DNA from: a virus | Length of the DNA stretch: 25,962 nucleotides | IMG/VR virus record: IMGVR_UViG_3300047562_004335 | Location: 1 to 25,962 of that record | Reading direction: 5' to 3' (one strand) | Shown: one piece after another, positions 15,205 through 22,479 of the stretch | Numbering within the stretch: position 1 is the first letter of the stretch | How the letters are laid out: the number at the start of each line of letters is the position of its first letter | Program-made: the position numbers and the translations under genes | The notes under the pieces: model-generated | Seen by the model: the letters and a program-made list of their open reading frames with translations, nothing else | Told to the model about the DNA's origin: nothing | Database searches by the model: none

Positions 15205-18200
15205 TAAAACTGATACATTTAGCAGACACACATATCCGTAACCTAAAATATCACGAAGAATATCGCGAGATATTCAATAAAATGTTTTCTATTATCCGCG
15301 AAGAAAAGCCAGACCACATTGTCCATTGCGGAGATATAGCGCACACAAAAAATCAAATATCACCAGAGTTTGTTGAAATGTGTTCTTGGTTTCTAAAAGA
15401 ACTTGCAGACATCGCTCCAACATATGTTATTCTTGGAAACCACGACTGTAACCTCAAAAATGATACTCGCCAAGATAGTATTTCTCCTATCGTTACAGCA
15501 CTAAATCATCCAAACCTCAAACTTTGGAAATATTCAGGCGAGAGAGTTGTTGATGAAAAACTTGCTTTCAATGTTCTTTCACTTATTGATGAAGACAAGT
15601 GGGTAAAGCCAAGCGATCCAAGTAAGATCAACATTGCTCTTTATCACGGTGCTATTGCTGGTGTATCCACAGATGTAGGATATACCATGGAACATTCAGA
15701 TCACGATGTTGCCATTTTTGAAGGGCACGACTATGCTTTTCTTGGTGATATTCATAAAACAAATCAAATAGTGGACACAGTTGGTCGCGTAAGATATCCC
15801 GGCAGCACTGTTCAGCAGAACCATGGCGAAACTGACGACAAGGGTTTTCTCATTTGGGAAATAGAAGATCAAGACAAGTTTGATGTTCGCCATGTTGTTA
15901 TTCCTCATCCAAAGCCATTTGTAACAATAAAACTTGATGAAAGTGGCAAGTTTGATGAAACAGCAAACATAAAAGCAAATGCACGCATTCGTGTTATGGC
16001 TGAAAGCAATATTGCAGCAAATGAAATAAGAAAAACACTTGATATTATCAAGGTAAAGTTTCAGCCAGAAAGCGTTACTTTTCTCAATAAGGCAACTGAC
16101 AGGATAGATATTTCAGAAACCATTAGCAAAATGGAAGATGAAGATCTGCGCTCAATAGAGACACAAGAAAAACTTCTTGCTGAATATCTAAAAGACTACA
16201 ACCCAACACAAGAAATACTACAAAAAGTATATGAACTAAATAAAAAATATAACTCTCTCGCAGAAGAAAACGAAGAGGTAAGTAGAAACATTCGTTGGTC
16301 TATCAAGTCTCTAAAATGGAACAATATGTTCAACTATGGCAGCGGTAATAGCATAGACTTTCAAAAACTAAATGGAGTCGTTGGAATATTTGGTAAGAAC
16401 TATTGTGGCAAAAGTTCTATTGTTGACAGTATGCTTTGGGGCATTCAAAACTCAACAAGCAAAAATGTTCGCAAGAATGTAAATATCATCAATCAAAACA
16501 AAGACAACTGCTCTGTTGTAACAGAGTTGCTTGTTGATGGAAAACAATACAGTATTGAAAGAACCGCTGAAAAATATACCAAAAAACTAAATGGAGAAGA
16601 AACACTTGAAGCCAAAACAGATGTTTCTTTCAGTGTTTGTGATATTGGAGAAACCGAAGACTGCGACAAGTATGAAAAAGGAAATCTAAATGGTCTTGAC
16701 CGTAATGAAACAGATAAAAATATTCGTAAAATATTTGGAACATTGGAAGACTTTCTTTTTACTTCTATGTCTTCGCAACTTGGCTCACTTGACTTTATCA
16801 ACGAGGGTTCAACTCGTCGCAAAGAAATACTTGGAAAGTTTCTTGATCTTGATATTTTTGCGAAAAAACACAAACTTTCTAACAATGAAGCAACAGAGCT
16901 AAAAGCTGCCCTAAAAAGACTTGAGGCAAAAAACCACGATCAAGAAATACTGGAAGCTTCTATAAAATTGGTAGAACTAAAAAGCAAAGCAGACCAACAA
17001 GTCGCAGAATGCGAAGAGATAAAAAGCGAGATAAAAGAACTAACTGAAAGTATAAACAATATAAATATAGAAATAGCATCTATGCCAAAAATAGATGTTG
17101 TAGATATAGATACAGCCAAGGCTTCGCTGTCTAAAATATATGCGGACATAGAAAAACTTGGAAAAACCATGAAGGAAAATAGCGACTTTTTTACAGAAAA
17201 GCAAATAGCGCTTGATAGTGCCAAAAAAGTTGTTGCTGATATAAACATAGAAGAAATAAATAAAAATAAAAATATAATAACAGAAAAAAATAAAGAACTT
17301 GAAAAGACATTGAGGCAAATAAATGACCTTGAAAAAGATATTATCCGCGACAAAAAAGATATACAGATCCTGGATGAAGTCCCATGTGGAGATAGTTTTC
17401 CTACTTGTAAGTTTCTCACCAATGCCTTTCAAAAGAAAAACGAAATGGCTGATAAAAAAGATCTTGTGGTTATAGCAAACAAAAGAAAAGAAGAAATACA
17501 AAAGATTATAGCCGAGCTAAACCCGGAAGAAATAGAAAAGTCTATCTCTATTCGCAATGTTATATTAGATAAAATAAGAAACATGGAAAATGTTATTGCC
17601 AACAAGAAACTTGAAAATGAACAACTAAATGGGAAAATAATAGTTTCCCAGAGCCTTATAGAAAAACTGGAACAAAAAATAGAAAACTATTATAAAAATG
17701 AAGAAGTCGCACTAAAACTAAATGATCTAAATAAAACAAAAGAAAGTTTTGTTGAGAAAAACGATAAACTAACAAAACAACTAAACATTTGTGAAACCAG
17801 CATAATAAAACTACATCGCGAACAGGGTTCGCTTGAACAAAAGAAAACTGATTTAGAAGAAGCAAAAGAAGAACTTGCTAAACTACGAGAAGAATACTCT
17901 GCCATTTCTATGTTTGAAAGAGCAATGCACAGCAACGGAATAAGTTATGATATTATTCGTAAAAAACTACCAGTTATAAACGAAGAAATAGCAAAAGTCC
18001 TTGCCAATATTGTAAGTTTTGAAATATTTTTTGAAGATGATGGCAAGAAACTTGACATTCTTATCAAGCATCCAAAATACGAAAAGCGACCAATAGAGTT
18101 GGCAAGTGGGGCAGAAAAGAGTTTGGCAGCAATGGCTATAAGACTTGCCTTGACAAAAATAACTTCTCTACCAGTTGGCGACATAATGATACTTGACGAA

Positions 18201-18377
18201 CCAGCAACCTCGCTTGATGAAGAAAATATGGAAGGCTTTACAAGAATACTTGATATGCTGAAAACCCACTATAAGACAATATTGTTGATTTCTCACCTCC
18301 CAGAACTAAAAGATATTGCAGATACGCAGATACTTATAAATAACGACAATGGTTATGCACATGTGGAGGTAAAATGA
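15201..18377 (+). CDS. Fused Mre11/SbcD-like nuclease and Rad50/SbcC-like ATPase
   Basis: 1058 residues. Residues 1 to ~330 are a calcineurin-like phosphoesterase: DTH (Asp9, His11), CGDIAH (Asp45), GNHD (79-82), LYHGAI and LGDIHK. A helical joint follows (~300-365). The ATPase half has Walker A GKNYCGKSS (398-406), long coiled coils, a central hook CGDSFPTC (Cys729/Cys736), an ASGAEKS signature (968-974) and Walker B LDEPATS (Asp999, Glu1000). In T4 these are separate genes, gp47 and gp46, which resect DNA ends for recombination-dependent replication. Here one polypeptide gives fixed 1:1 stoichiometry. The hook is C-x6-C instead of the usual C-x2-C of Rad50. No frameshift or stop divides the two halves. 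Confidence 0.93.
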   Translation: MIKLIHLADTHIRNLKYHEEYREIFNKMFSIIREEKPDHIVHCGDIAHTKNQISPEFVEMCSWFLKELADIAPTYVILGNHDCNLKNDTRQDSISPIVTALNHPNLKLWKYSGERVVDEKLAFNVLSLIDEDKWVKPSDPSKINIALYHGAIAGVSTDVGYTMEHSDHDVAIFEGHDYAFLGDIHKTNQIVDTVGRVRYPGSTVQQNHGETDDKGFLIWEIEDQDKFDVRHVVIPHPKPFVTIKLDESGKFDETANIKANARIRVMAESNIAANEIRKTLDIIKVKFQPESVTFLNKATDRIDISETISKMEDEDLRSIETQEKLLAEYLKDYNPTQEILQKVYELNKKYNSLAEENEEVSRNIRWSIKSLKWNNMFNYGSGNSIDFQKLNGVVGIFGKNYCGKSSIVDSMLWGIQNSTSKNVRKNVNIINQNKDNCSVVTELLVDGKQYSIERTAEKYTKKLNGEETLEAKTDVSFSVCDIGETEDCDKYEKGNLNGLDRNETDKNIRKIFGTLEDFLFTSMSSQLGSLDFINEGSTRRKEILGKFLDLDIFAKKHKLSNNEATELKAALKRLEAKNHDQEILEASIKLVELKSKADQQVAECEEIKSEIKELTESINNINIEIASMPKIDVVDIDTAKASLSKIYADIEKLGKTMKENSDFFTEKQIALDSAKKVVADINIEEINKNKNIITEKNKELEKTLRQINDLEKDIIRDKKDIQILDEVPCGDSFPTCKFLTNAFQKKNEMADKKDLVVIANKRKEEIQKIIAELNPEEIEKSISIRNVILDKIRNMENVIANKKLENEQLNGKIIVSQSLIEKLEQKIENYYKNEEVALKLNDLNKTKESFVEKNDKLTKQLNICETSIIKLHREQGSLEQKKTDLEEAKEELAKLREEYSAISMFERAMHSNGISYDIIRKKLPVINEEIAKVLANIVSFEIFFEDDGKKLDILIKHPKYEKRPIELASGAEKSLAAMAIRLALTKITSLPVGDIMILDEPATSLDEENMEGFTRILDMLKTHYKTILLISHLPELKDIADTQILINNDNGYAHVEVK

Positions 18378-18601
18378 TAATGGCCAGACTAAAAAAAGAA
18401 ATACTTGATAGAGGCATATCAAAGCTTGTTAGTAGAAAACTACTTGTTTGGATTGTGGCCACTGTGGGCGTTCCACTACAGCTTATTGATGGAGAACAAT
18501 GGCTACAAATAAGCATGGTTTATATTGGTTCACAAGCGGCGAAAGATTTTATCATAGAATATGTCAAAGCAAAAGCAGGCCAAAATACACCACCTGTATA
18601 G
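18374..18601 (+). CDS. Holin-like small membrane protein (75 aa)
   Basis: The start overlaps the preceding TGA (ATGA), with GGAGG at 18365-18369. The N-terminus is MIMARLKK: two Met codons two codons apart, 4 and 10 bases from the binding site. A basic region with SRK is followed by LLVWIVATVGVPLQLI (first hydrophobic segment) and WLQISMVYIGSQAAKDFII (second, amphipathic), then a charged tail. The SRK-hydrophobic-YxGxQ plan resembles small class II-type holins, which open the inner membrane at lysis. Its position just before spanin-like genes supports this. No endolysin gene lies in the window. A non-lysis membrane protein remains possible. Confidence 0.6.
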   Translation: MIMARLKKEILDRGISKLVSRKLLVWIVATVGVPLQLIDGEQWLQISMVYIGSQAAKDFIIEYVKAKAGQNTPPV

Positions 18602-18602
18602 T

Positions 18603-18698
18603 GTGCTAAAAAACGGACTGGTCATGGCCATTATATTGATGGCTGTGATCGGTCTTATTTTAGAAATAATGAGAAATAGGGAAATAAATGTTAGATAA
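18603..18698 (+). CDS. Possible 31-residue single-span membrane peptide
   Basis: An open frame begins at GTG 18603 (31 residues) or, with a GGA 6 bases before it, at ATG 18624 (24 residues). The core is MAIILMAVIGLILEIM, a perfect transmembrane helix, followed by the basic tail RNREINVR. It overlaps the start of the next gene by 11 bases. Composition and position in the lysis block suggest a pinholin- or antiholin-like regulator. Short length, a GTG or weak-SD start and lack of comparison keep confidence low. Confidence 0.4.
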   Translation: MLKNGLVMAIILMAVIGLILEIMRNREINVR

Positions 18699-19056
18699 AA
18701 TATTAAAAACAATAAAAAAATATTGGTATATGTTTGCCATATTAGCACTAACTATTTTTGTTTTATTTGTAAGTTTTGCCGAAAATGCAAAAGTGGCAGG
18801 ACTAACTAATATGATAAAAAAAGTTACTGATGGATATAAAAAGCAGTTTGATAAAATTGAAGAACTAAATGATAAAAAAACTGAAAAAGATAAAAAAACT
18901 ATTACCGAAGCAGAAAAAAATGCGGAAGAAATAGAGGCTAAAAAACAACAAGAAATACAAAAAGCCCTGGAAGATAAACAAAAATCAATAGATGAGCTAA
19001 AAAAGAAAACAGCACAAGAACTTGCTGATAAGATGAAAGACGAGTTCAAACTATGA
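18688..19056 (+). CDS. N-anchored coiled-coil protein, inner-membrane spanin-like (122 aa)
   Basis: AGGGA (18678-18682) lies 5 bases before the ATG. A short basic N-terminus (LDKILKTIKKYW) precedes one transmembrane helix (~14-31, MFAILALTIFVLFVSF). From residue ~45 to the end runs a highly charged Lys/Glu coiled coil with many QQEIQKALEDKQK-type heptads. This is the architecture of Rz-type i-spanins, which sit in the inner membrane and reach across the periplasm to an outer-membrane partner. The next gene overlaps its stop (ATGA) and encodes an exported coiled-coil protein. An i-spanin role is inferred from topology; length and sequence are not diagnostic. Confidence 0.6.
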   Translation: MLDKILKTIKKYWYMFAILALTIFVLFVSFAENAKVAGLTNMIKKVTDGYKKQFDKIEELNDKKTEKDKKTITEAEKNAEEIEAKKQQEIQKALEDKQKSIDELKKKTAQELADKMKDEFKL

Positions 19057-19481
19057 AGGCATTATGTATAATATTATCATTTATTTTTTCAGCCAACTCT
19101 TTGGCTCAAACAGCGGTCGTCAAAGGACAACCATCTCCCGAAGACGGCATCTTTCTAACAAAGGAAGAAGCTGCAAAAATACTGGCAGACAAGGCACTAA
19201 CAGAAAAAATATGTAAAATAGAAAAAGAAGCAGCCATTGAGGTAGAAAAAAATAAATGTTCACTTGATAATGGTTTGCTAAAAAACGAACTTGAACTGGA
19301 AAAGAAAAAGTTTGACGAAATAAACAGGCTGAGAAATGAACAGGACAAAGTTTTCTTGGACCGTATTGATGATGGCGGCGATAATACATATTATTTTTTT
19401 GGTGGACTCGCTGCCGGCGCGATAATAACTGGCGCTGCCATAGTGGGCACAATAGTTTTAGTGAAACAGGTTCAGCAATGA
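19053..19481 (+). CDS. Exported coiled-coil protein with C-terminal membrane anchor (142 aa)
   Basis: The N-terminus MKALCIILSFIFSANSLAQ is a Sec signal peptide with a likely signal peptidase I site after SLA. There is no Cys at a lipobox position. The mature part begins TAVVKGQPSPEDGIFLTKEE, a 'KG.P.P..G.L.t.eeA' opening I associate with phage proteins near lysis genes. It then forms a Lys/Glu coiled coil with Cys64 and Cys75. Residues ~112-138 (FFGGLAAGAIITGAAIVGTI) make a C-terminal membrane helix. The protein should be mostly periplasmic, anchored at its end. It resembles neither a lipoprotein o-spanin nor a classic u-spanin. A lysis or envelope-disruption role is inferred. Confidence 0.6.
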   Translation: MKALCIILSFIFSANSLAQTAVVKGQPSPEDGIFLTKEEAAKILADKALTEKICKIEKEAAIEVEKNKCSLDNGLLKNELELEKKKFDEINRLRNEQDKVFLDRIDDGGDNTYYFFGGLAAGAIITGAAIVGTIVLVKQVQQ

Positions 19482-19870
19482 CAACTGATTGGGATAAAAT
19501 AGCCGCAGTAGAAAGAGCCGTAAAAGAAAAATACGGAGAAAATGCTATTGCTAATCCAAAGGCAAACTGGAGCGAAGAAAAAGAAAAAAACTACATAGAA
19601 CAAGTAAAAGAACAAGCAGAAATAGTTAGACAAAAAGCAGAAAAACAAGAAATAGTTGAGGAAAATGGGTTTTTAGTAAAGAAAAAACTATTTACTACCA
19701 AACCCAACAGGGTTTGTCCAGTCTTGGAATGTAAGCGTTATTCTTTTAGTATAAAAGATGATGTGTATATGAACAAGTTTGGATGTTGTTATGAATGTTA
19801 TATAAAACACATTGAAGGTCGCGAAGACCTTTGGGAAGAAAGAAAGAAGGTGATTACAAATGGTAGTTGA
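19478..19870 (+). CDS. Small Cys-rich, zinc-ribbon-like protein (130 aa)
   Basis: ATG overlaps the preceding TGA. The first half is a charged helix (residues ~30-60). The second half contains Cys80-x4-Cys85 (CPVLEC) and, after KDDVYMNKFG, Cys103-Cys104-x2-Cys107 (CCYEC), followed by YIKHIEGRE. This spacing suggests a single zinc-binding knuckle. I have an impression of similar small proteins in marine T4-like phages but cannot name the family. It lies between lysis genes and the histone-like gene. Possible roles are DNA or RNA binding, or a small regulator of the late genes; none is shown. Confidence 0.65.
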   Translation: MTTDWDKIAAVERAVKEKYGENAIANPKANWSEEKEKNYIEQVKEQAEIVRQKAEKQEIVEENGFLVKKKLFTTKPNRVCPVLECKRYSFSIKDDVYMNKFGCCYECYIKHIEGREDLWEERKKVITNGS

Positions 19871-20054
19871 TAAACTTGAAGAAGTAGCGAAAGCACTTGA
19901 AGCATGTAAAGCAGACGCAGTAAAAGTTGACAAAGGTAATCGTTCGGCAGCAACCCGTCTTCGTAAAGATCTCGGCGCAGTCGCAAAGATGCTAAAAGAA
20001 CTTCGTAATGCAGCGCTTGAAAAAGTTCGTGAAGTAAAATCAAAAGAAGACTGA
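19860..20054 (+). CDS. Histone H1/Hc1-like DNA-binding protein (64 aa)
   Basis: It overlaps the previous gene by 11 bases, with AAGG about 9 bases upstream of the ATG. The product is two amphipathic helices around KGNRSAATRLRKDLGAV (residues 25-41), then LKELRNAALEKVREVK. That pattern (K-G-N-[KR]-x-A-x-T-R-x-R-K, then aliphatic/basic helix) matches my memory of the helical domain of Hc1/bacterial H1-like proteins of Chlamydiae, Bacteroidetes and others. The Lys/Ala/Pro-rich tail of cellular versions is missing. Net charge is only mildly basic (calculable from the sequence). Expected role: binding or bridging DNA, perhaps to compact phage DNA before packaging; its place between lysis and packaging genes fits late expression. 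Confidence 0.7.
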   Translation: MVVDKLEEVAKALEACKADAVKVDKGNRSAATRLRKDLGAVAKMLKELRNAALEKVREVKSKED

Positions 20055-20077
20055 AACCTACAAGGAGAAGATAATAA

Positions 20078-20608
20078 ATGGCTGAACTATTAGATGTAAT
20101 AAAGGGTATTTCACAAGTAATGGCTCAAACCTATGATGGTGCAACCGATAAAGACGGTAAGCCAATGAAAGCAGGTCTACGCCGAGAAGAAGTATCAGCA
20201 TTTACCAGTTGTGAGTGTCGTCTCCTTGATGGTTTTCGTGCGCGTGTAACTCATCACGCAGCAAAAGATGGTTCTTTTCCATGTTTGATAGTCTCTTATC
20301 ACAGCGAACTCAAACTTGAAGAAGCGCACAGTCCAAAACTTGGCGAACAAGTTGAAGAACATATAGCAGAAGCGCTAAAATATCTAAAAAAAGAGTTCAA
20401 AAAAGTTGCTGGCAAAGAACTGAATGTTGAAAAATATGGCGAAGTAAAAATGCTTGTTGAAGAAACATCAAGAATCCGAGTTTTTGTAACAGCACAATGT
20501 CATTACAAAATAAAAGATGTTGATATGCCAAAACTTGAAGATCAAAAAGATGTTGAACGCAGCGAACAACTTCAAAAATGGTTGGCATTGGGTGGGCTAA
20601 AGAAATGA
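20078..20608 (+). CDS. Unknown conserved-type phage protein (176 aa)
   Basis: AAGGAGAAG precedes the ATG, the strongest binding site in this part of the operon and the only real gap (23 bases) in the coupled run, so it may be made in larger amounts. The sequence is alpha/beta: a short N-terminal helix, a segment GKPMKAGLRREEVSAF, a strand pair around CLIVSYHSELKLEE, a long helix and a strand near SRIRVFVTAQCHYKI. No enzyme motif, signal or membrane helix is seen. I associate similar proteins with marine phage packaging neighbourhoods but cannot name a family. Being next to the terminase, a packaging or neck role is possible. Confidence 0.65.
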   Translation: MAELLDVIKGISQVMAQTYDGATDKDGKPMKAGLRREEVSAFTSCECRLLDGFRARVTHHAAKDGSFPCLIVSYHSELKLEEAHSPKLGEQVEEHIAEALKYLKKEFKKVAGKELNVEKYGEVKMLVEETSRIRVFVTAQCHYKIKDVDMPKLEDQKDVERSEQLQKWLALGGLKK

Positions 20609-20880
20609 AAATAACAAAAGCAAGACTTTTACAGATCATTCGTGAAGAGGTAGAACTCCACGAAAAGTATGTTGAAGAAAATTTTATTGAACTTGACGAA
20701 GAAACTCTTGAAGAACTTTCAAAAGAAGCCGGTATAAAAGCTATTGAAGGCGAAATAGACACCGATGAAGAAGCTGGAAACCTTGAACAAGATAGTGGTG
20801 TTGATGAAGACCGACTTTTTGATCCCAAAACAGGAAAACCAGTAAAACCAGACGATGGCACAAACCAAGATGATATATGA
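20605..20880 (+). CDS. Small acidic phage protein upstream of terminase (91 aa)
   Basis: I choose ATG 20605, which overlaps the preceding TGA. The reading frame continues upstream to 20578, but that extension overlaps the previous gene more and lacks a better site. The N-terminus MKITKARLLQIIREEVELHE is a basic-then-acidic helix, a beginning very common among small phage proteins. The rest is strongly acidic and Asp/Glu-rich, probably disordered, ending DDGTNQDDI. Position and size would suit a small terminase subunit or accessory factor, but no DNA-binding helix-turn-helix is visible. Its TGA overlaps the terminase ATG. Confidence 0.6.
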   Translation: MKITKARLLQIIREEVELHEKYVEENFIELDEETLEELSKEAGIKAIEGEIDTDEEAGNLEQDSGVDEDRLFDPKTGKPVKPDDGTNQDDI

Positions 20881-22475
20881 GCTATGTTCTTACAAAAGAT
20901 CAGGTAAAGGAAGAGATAAAGAAGTGCGGGCGTGATCCTGTATACTTCATTACAAACTATTGTAAAATATCACATCCAGAAAAAGGCTTGATACCATTTA
21001 GTTTATATGGCTATCAGCAAAAAACAATAAAAGATTTTGAAGACTATCGCTTCAATATAGTTCTAAAAGCCCGCCAGTTAGGTTTATCAACCGCTGTTGC
21101 GGGTTATATTGCTTGGATGCTTCTTTATCGCAGACAAAAAAGTGTTCTTGTTGTCGCAACAAAACTTGATGTAGCGGCCAACCTTGTAAAAAAAGTAAAA
21201 AAAATGATAAAAAGTCTGCCAAGTTGGATGAATATAGCAGACATATCAATAGACAATAGAAATAGTTTTGAGCTAAACAATGGTTCGTGGATCAAAGCAT
21301 CATCAACAAGCGAAAGTGCTGGCCGTTCAGAAGCATTGAGTCTTCTTGTTATTGACGAAGCGGCATTCGTTGAAGGCATGGAAGACCTATGGAAAAGTAT
21401 ATTCCCAACACTTTCAACCGGTGGTCGCTGTATTGCTATCAGCACACCAAATGGTGTTGGAAACTGGTTCCATGAAACATATATAAATGCTGAAAATAAC
21501 ACAAACGATTTCCACGCTATAAAACTAAACTGGGATGCTCATCCAGAACGAGATCGCGACTGGTTTGAAGCAGCCACTCGCAATATGAATAGGCGAGATA
21601 TAGCGCAAGAATATGAATGCTCTTTCAATGCATCTGGTGAAGGAGTCATAAACTCGCAAGATTTACAAGAAATAAGAGAAGGCGTTTTAGAACCCAAATA
21701 TCGCACAGGTTTTGACAGAAATTATTGGATATGGGAAGAGGCAAGAGTTGATTTCACATATCTTCTTGTAGCAGACGTCGCCCGAGGCGACGGAAAAGAT
21801 TTTTCTGCTTTCCATGTTGTAAAACTTGAAACAATGGAACAAGTAGCGGAATATCAAGGAAAAATAGCCCCCGATATTTATGCTGACATGTTGTTTCAAA
21901 CAGGAAAAGAATACAATAATGCTCTTCTTGTTGTTGAAAATAATAACATTGGATATAATGTTCTTGATAAACTTATAGAAAGAAAATATCCAAATATTTA
22001 TTTCTCAATAAAATCAACACACGAATACATAGAGCAAGTTCAAGCAGAAAGTATGACAAACAGTGTTCCAGGGTTTACAACAACTCAAAAAACACGACCT
22101 CTTATCGTCGCAAAACTTGAAGAGTTTATTAGAAACAAGTTGATAAAAATATATTCTAATAGAACAGTAGAAGAACTATCTACATTTATATGGAATAATG
22201 GACGACCAGAGGCAATGAAAAACAGAAACGACGATCTAACAATGTCTCTTGCTATTGCTTGCTGGGTGAGAGATACTGCCCTAACAGTTTCTCAACGAGA
22301 TGTTGAGTATACAAAAGCTATGTTTAATGCTATAACTGTGGCGAATACCAGAGTTCAAACTAAAATACCCGGACAAGTAGGTTATAATAGCAACTATTCA
22401 ATGGATGAAAAAAGGGTAAACCAAAAAGAACTAAAAGAGTTCTATAAAATGTATGACTGGCTTTATAAAGGATAA
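20877..22475 (+). CDS. Terminase large subunit (T4 gp17-like)
   Basis: 532 residues. ATPase half: adenine-contacting Gln47 (LYGYQQ), Walker A ARQLGLST (65-72), Walker B LLVIDEAAF (156-164, Asp160/Glu161) and coupling motif ISTPNG (188-193). Nuclease half: Asp300 in VADVARGDGKD, Glu354 in VVENNN and Asp452/Asp453 in RNDDLTM, the RNase H-like metal site. Known role: a pentameric motor docks on the portal, cuts concatemeric DNA and pumps it into the head using ATP. The Walker A form RQLGxST is the usual deviant of the T4 group. No intein or split is present. ATG overlaps the stop of the acidic protein upstream. A clear small subunit is not evident in the window; one may be absent, distant or be one of the small neighbours. 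Confidence 0.95.
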   Translation: MSYVLTKDQVKEEIKKCGRDPVYFITNYCKISHPEKGLIPFSLYGYQQKTIKDFEDYRFNIVLKARQLGLSTAVAGYIAWMLLYRRQKSVLVVATKLDVAANLVKKVKKMIKSLPSWMNIADISIDNRNSFELNNGSWIKASSTSESAGRSEALSLLVIDEAAFVEGMEDLWKSIFPTLSTGGRCIAISTPNGVGNWFHETYINAENNTNDFHAIKLNWDAHPERDRDWFEAATRNMNRRDIAQEYECSFNASGEGVINSQDLQEIREGVLEPKYRTGFDRNYWIWEEARVDFTYLLVADVARGDGKDFSAFHVVKLETMEQVAEYQGKIAPDIYADMLFQTGKEYNNALLVVENNNIGYNVLDKLIERKYPNIYFSIKSTHEYIEQVQAESMTNSVPGFTTTQKTRPLIVAKLEEFIRNKLIKIYSNRTVEELSTFIWNNGRPEAMKNRNDDLTMSLAIACWVRDTALTVSQRDVEYTKAMFNAITVANTRVQTKIPGQVGYNSNYSMDEKRVNQKELKEFYKMYDWLYKG

Positions 22476-22479
22476 ATAA

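Noticed and set aside
16493-17501. Minus-strand open frames of 130-160 residues opposite the Mre11-Rad50 gene
   Set aside because: They lie wholly inside a gene with clear motifs. Their translations are runs of Phe/Ser/Ile typical of antisense reading of Lys/Glu coiled-coil DNA, and they have no binding sites or domains.
20397-20861. Minus-strand 154-residue frame
   Set aside because: Antisense of two accepted genes; Ser/Phe-rich shadow composition; no start signal.
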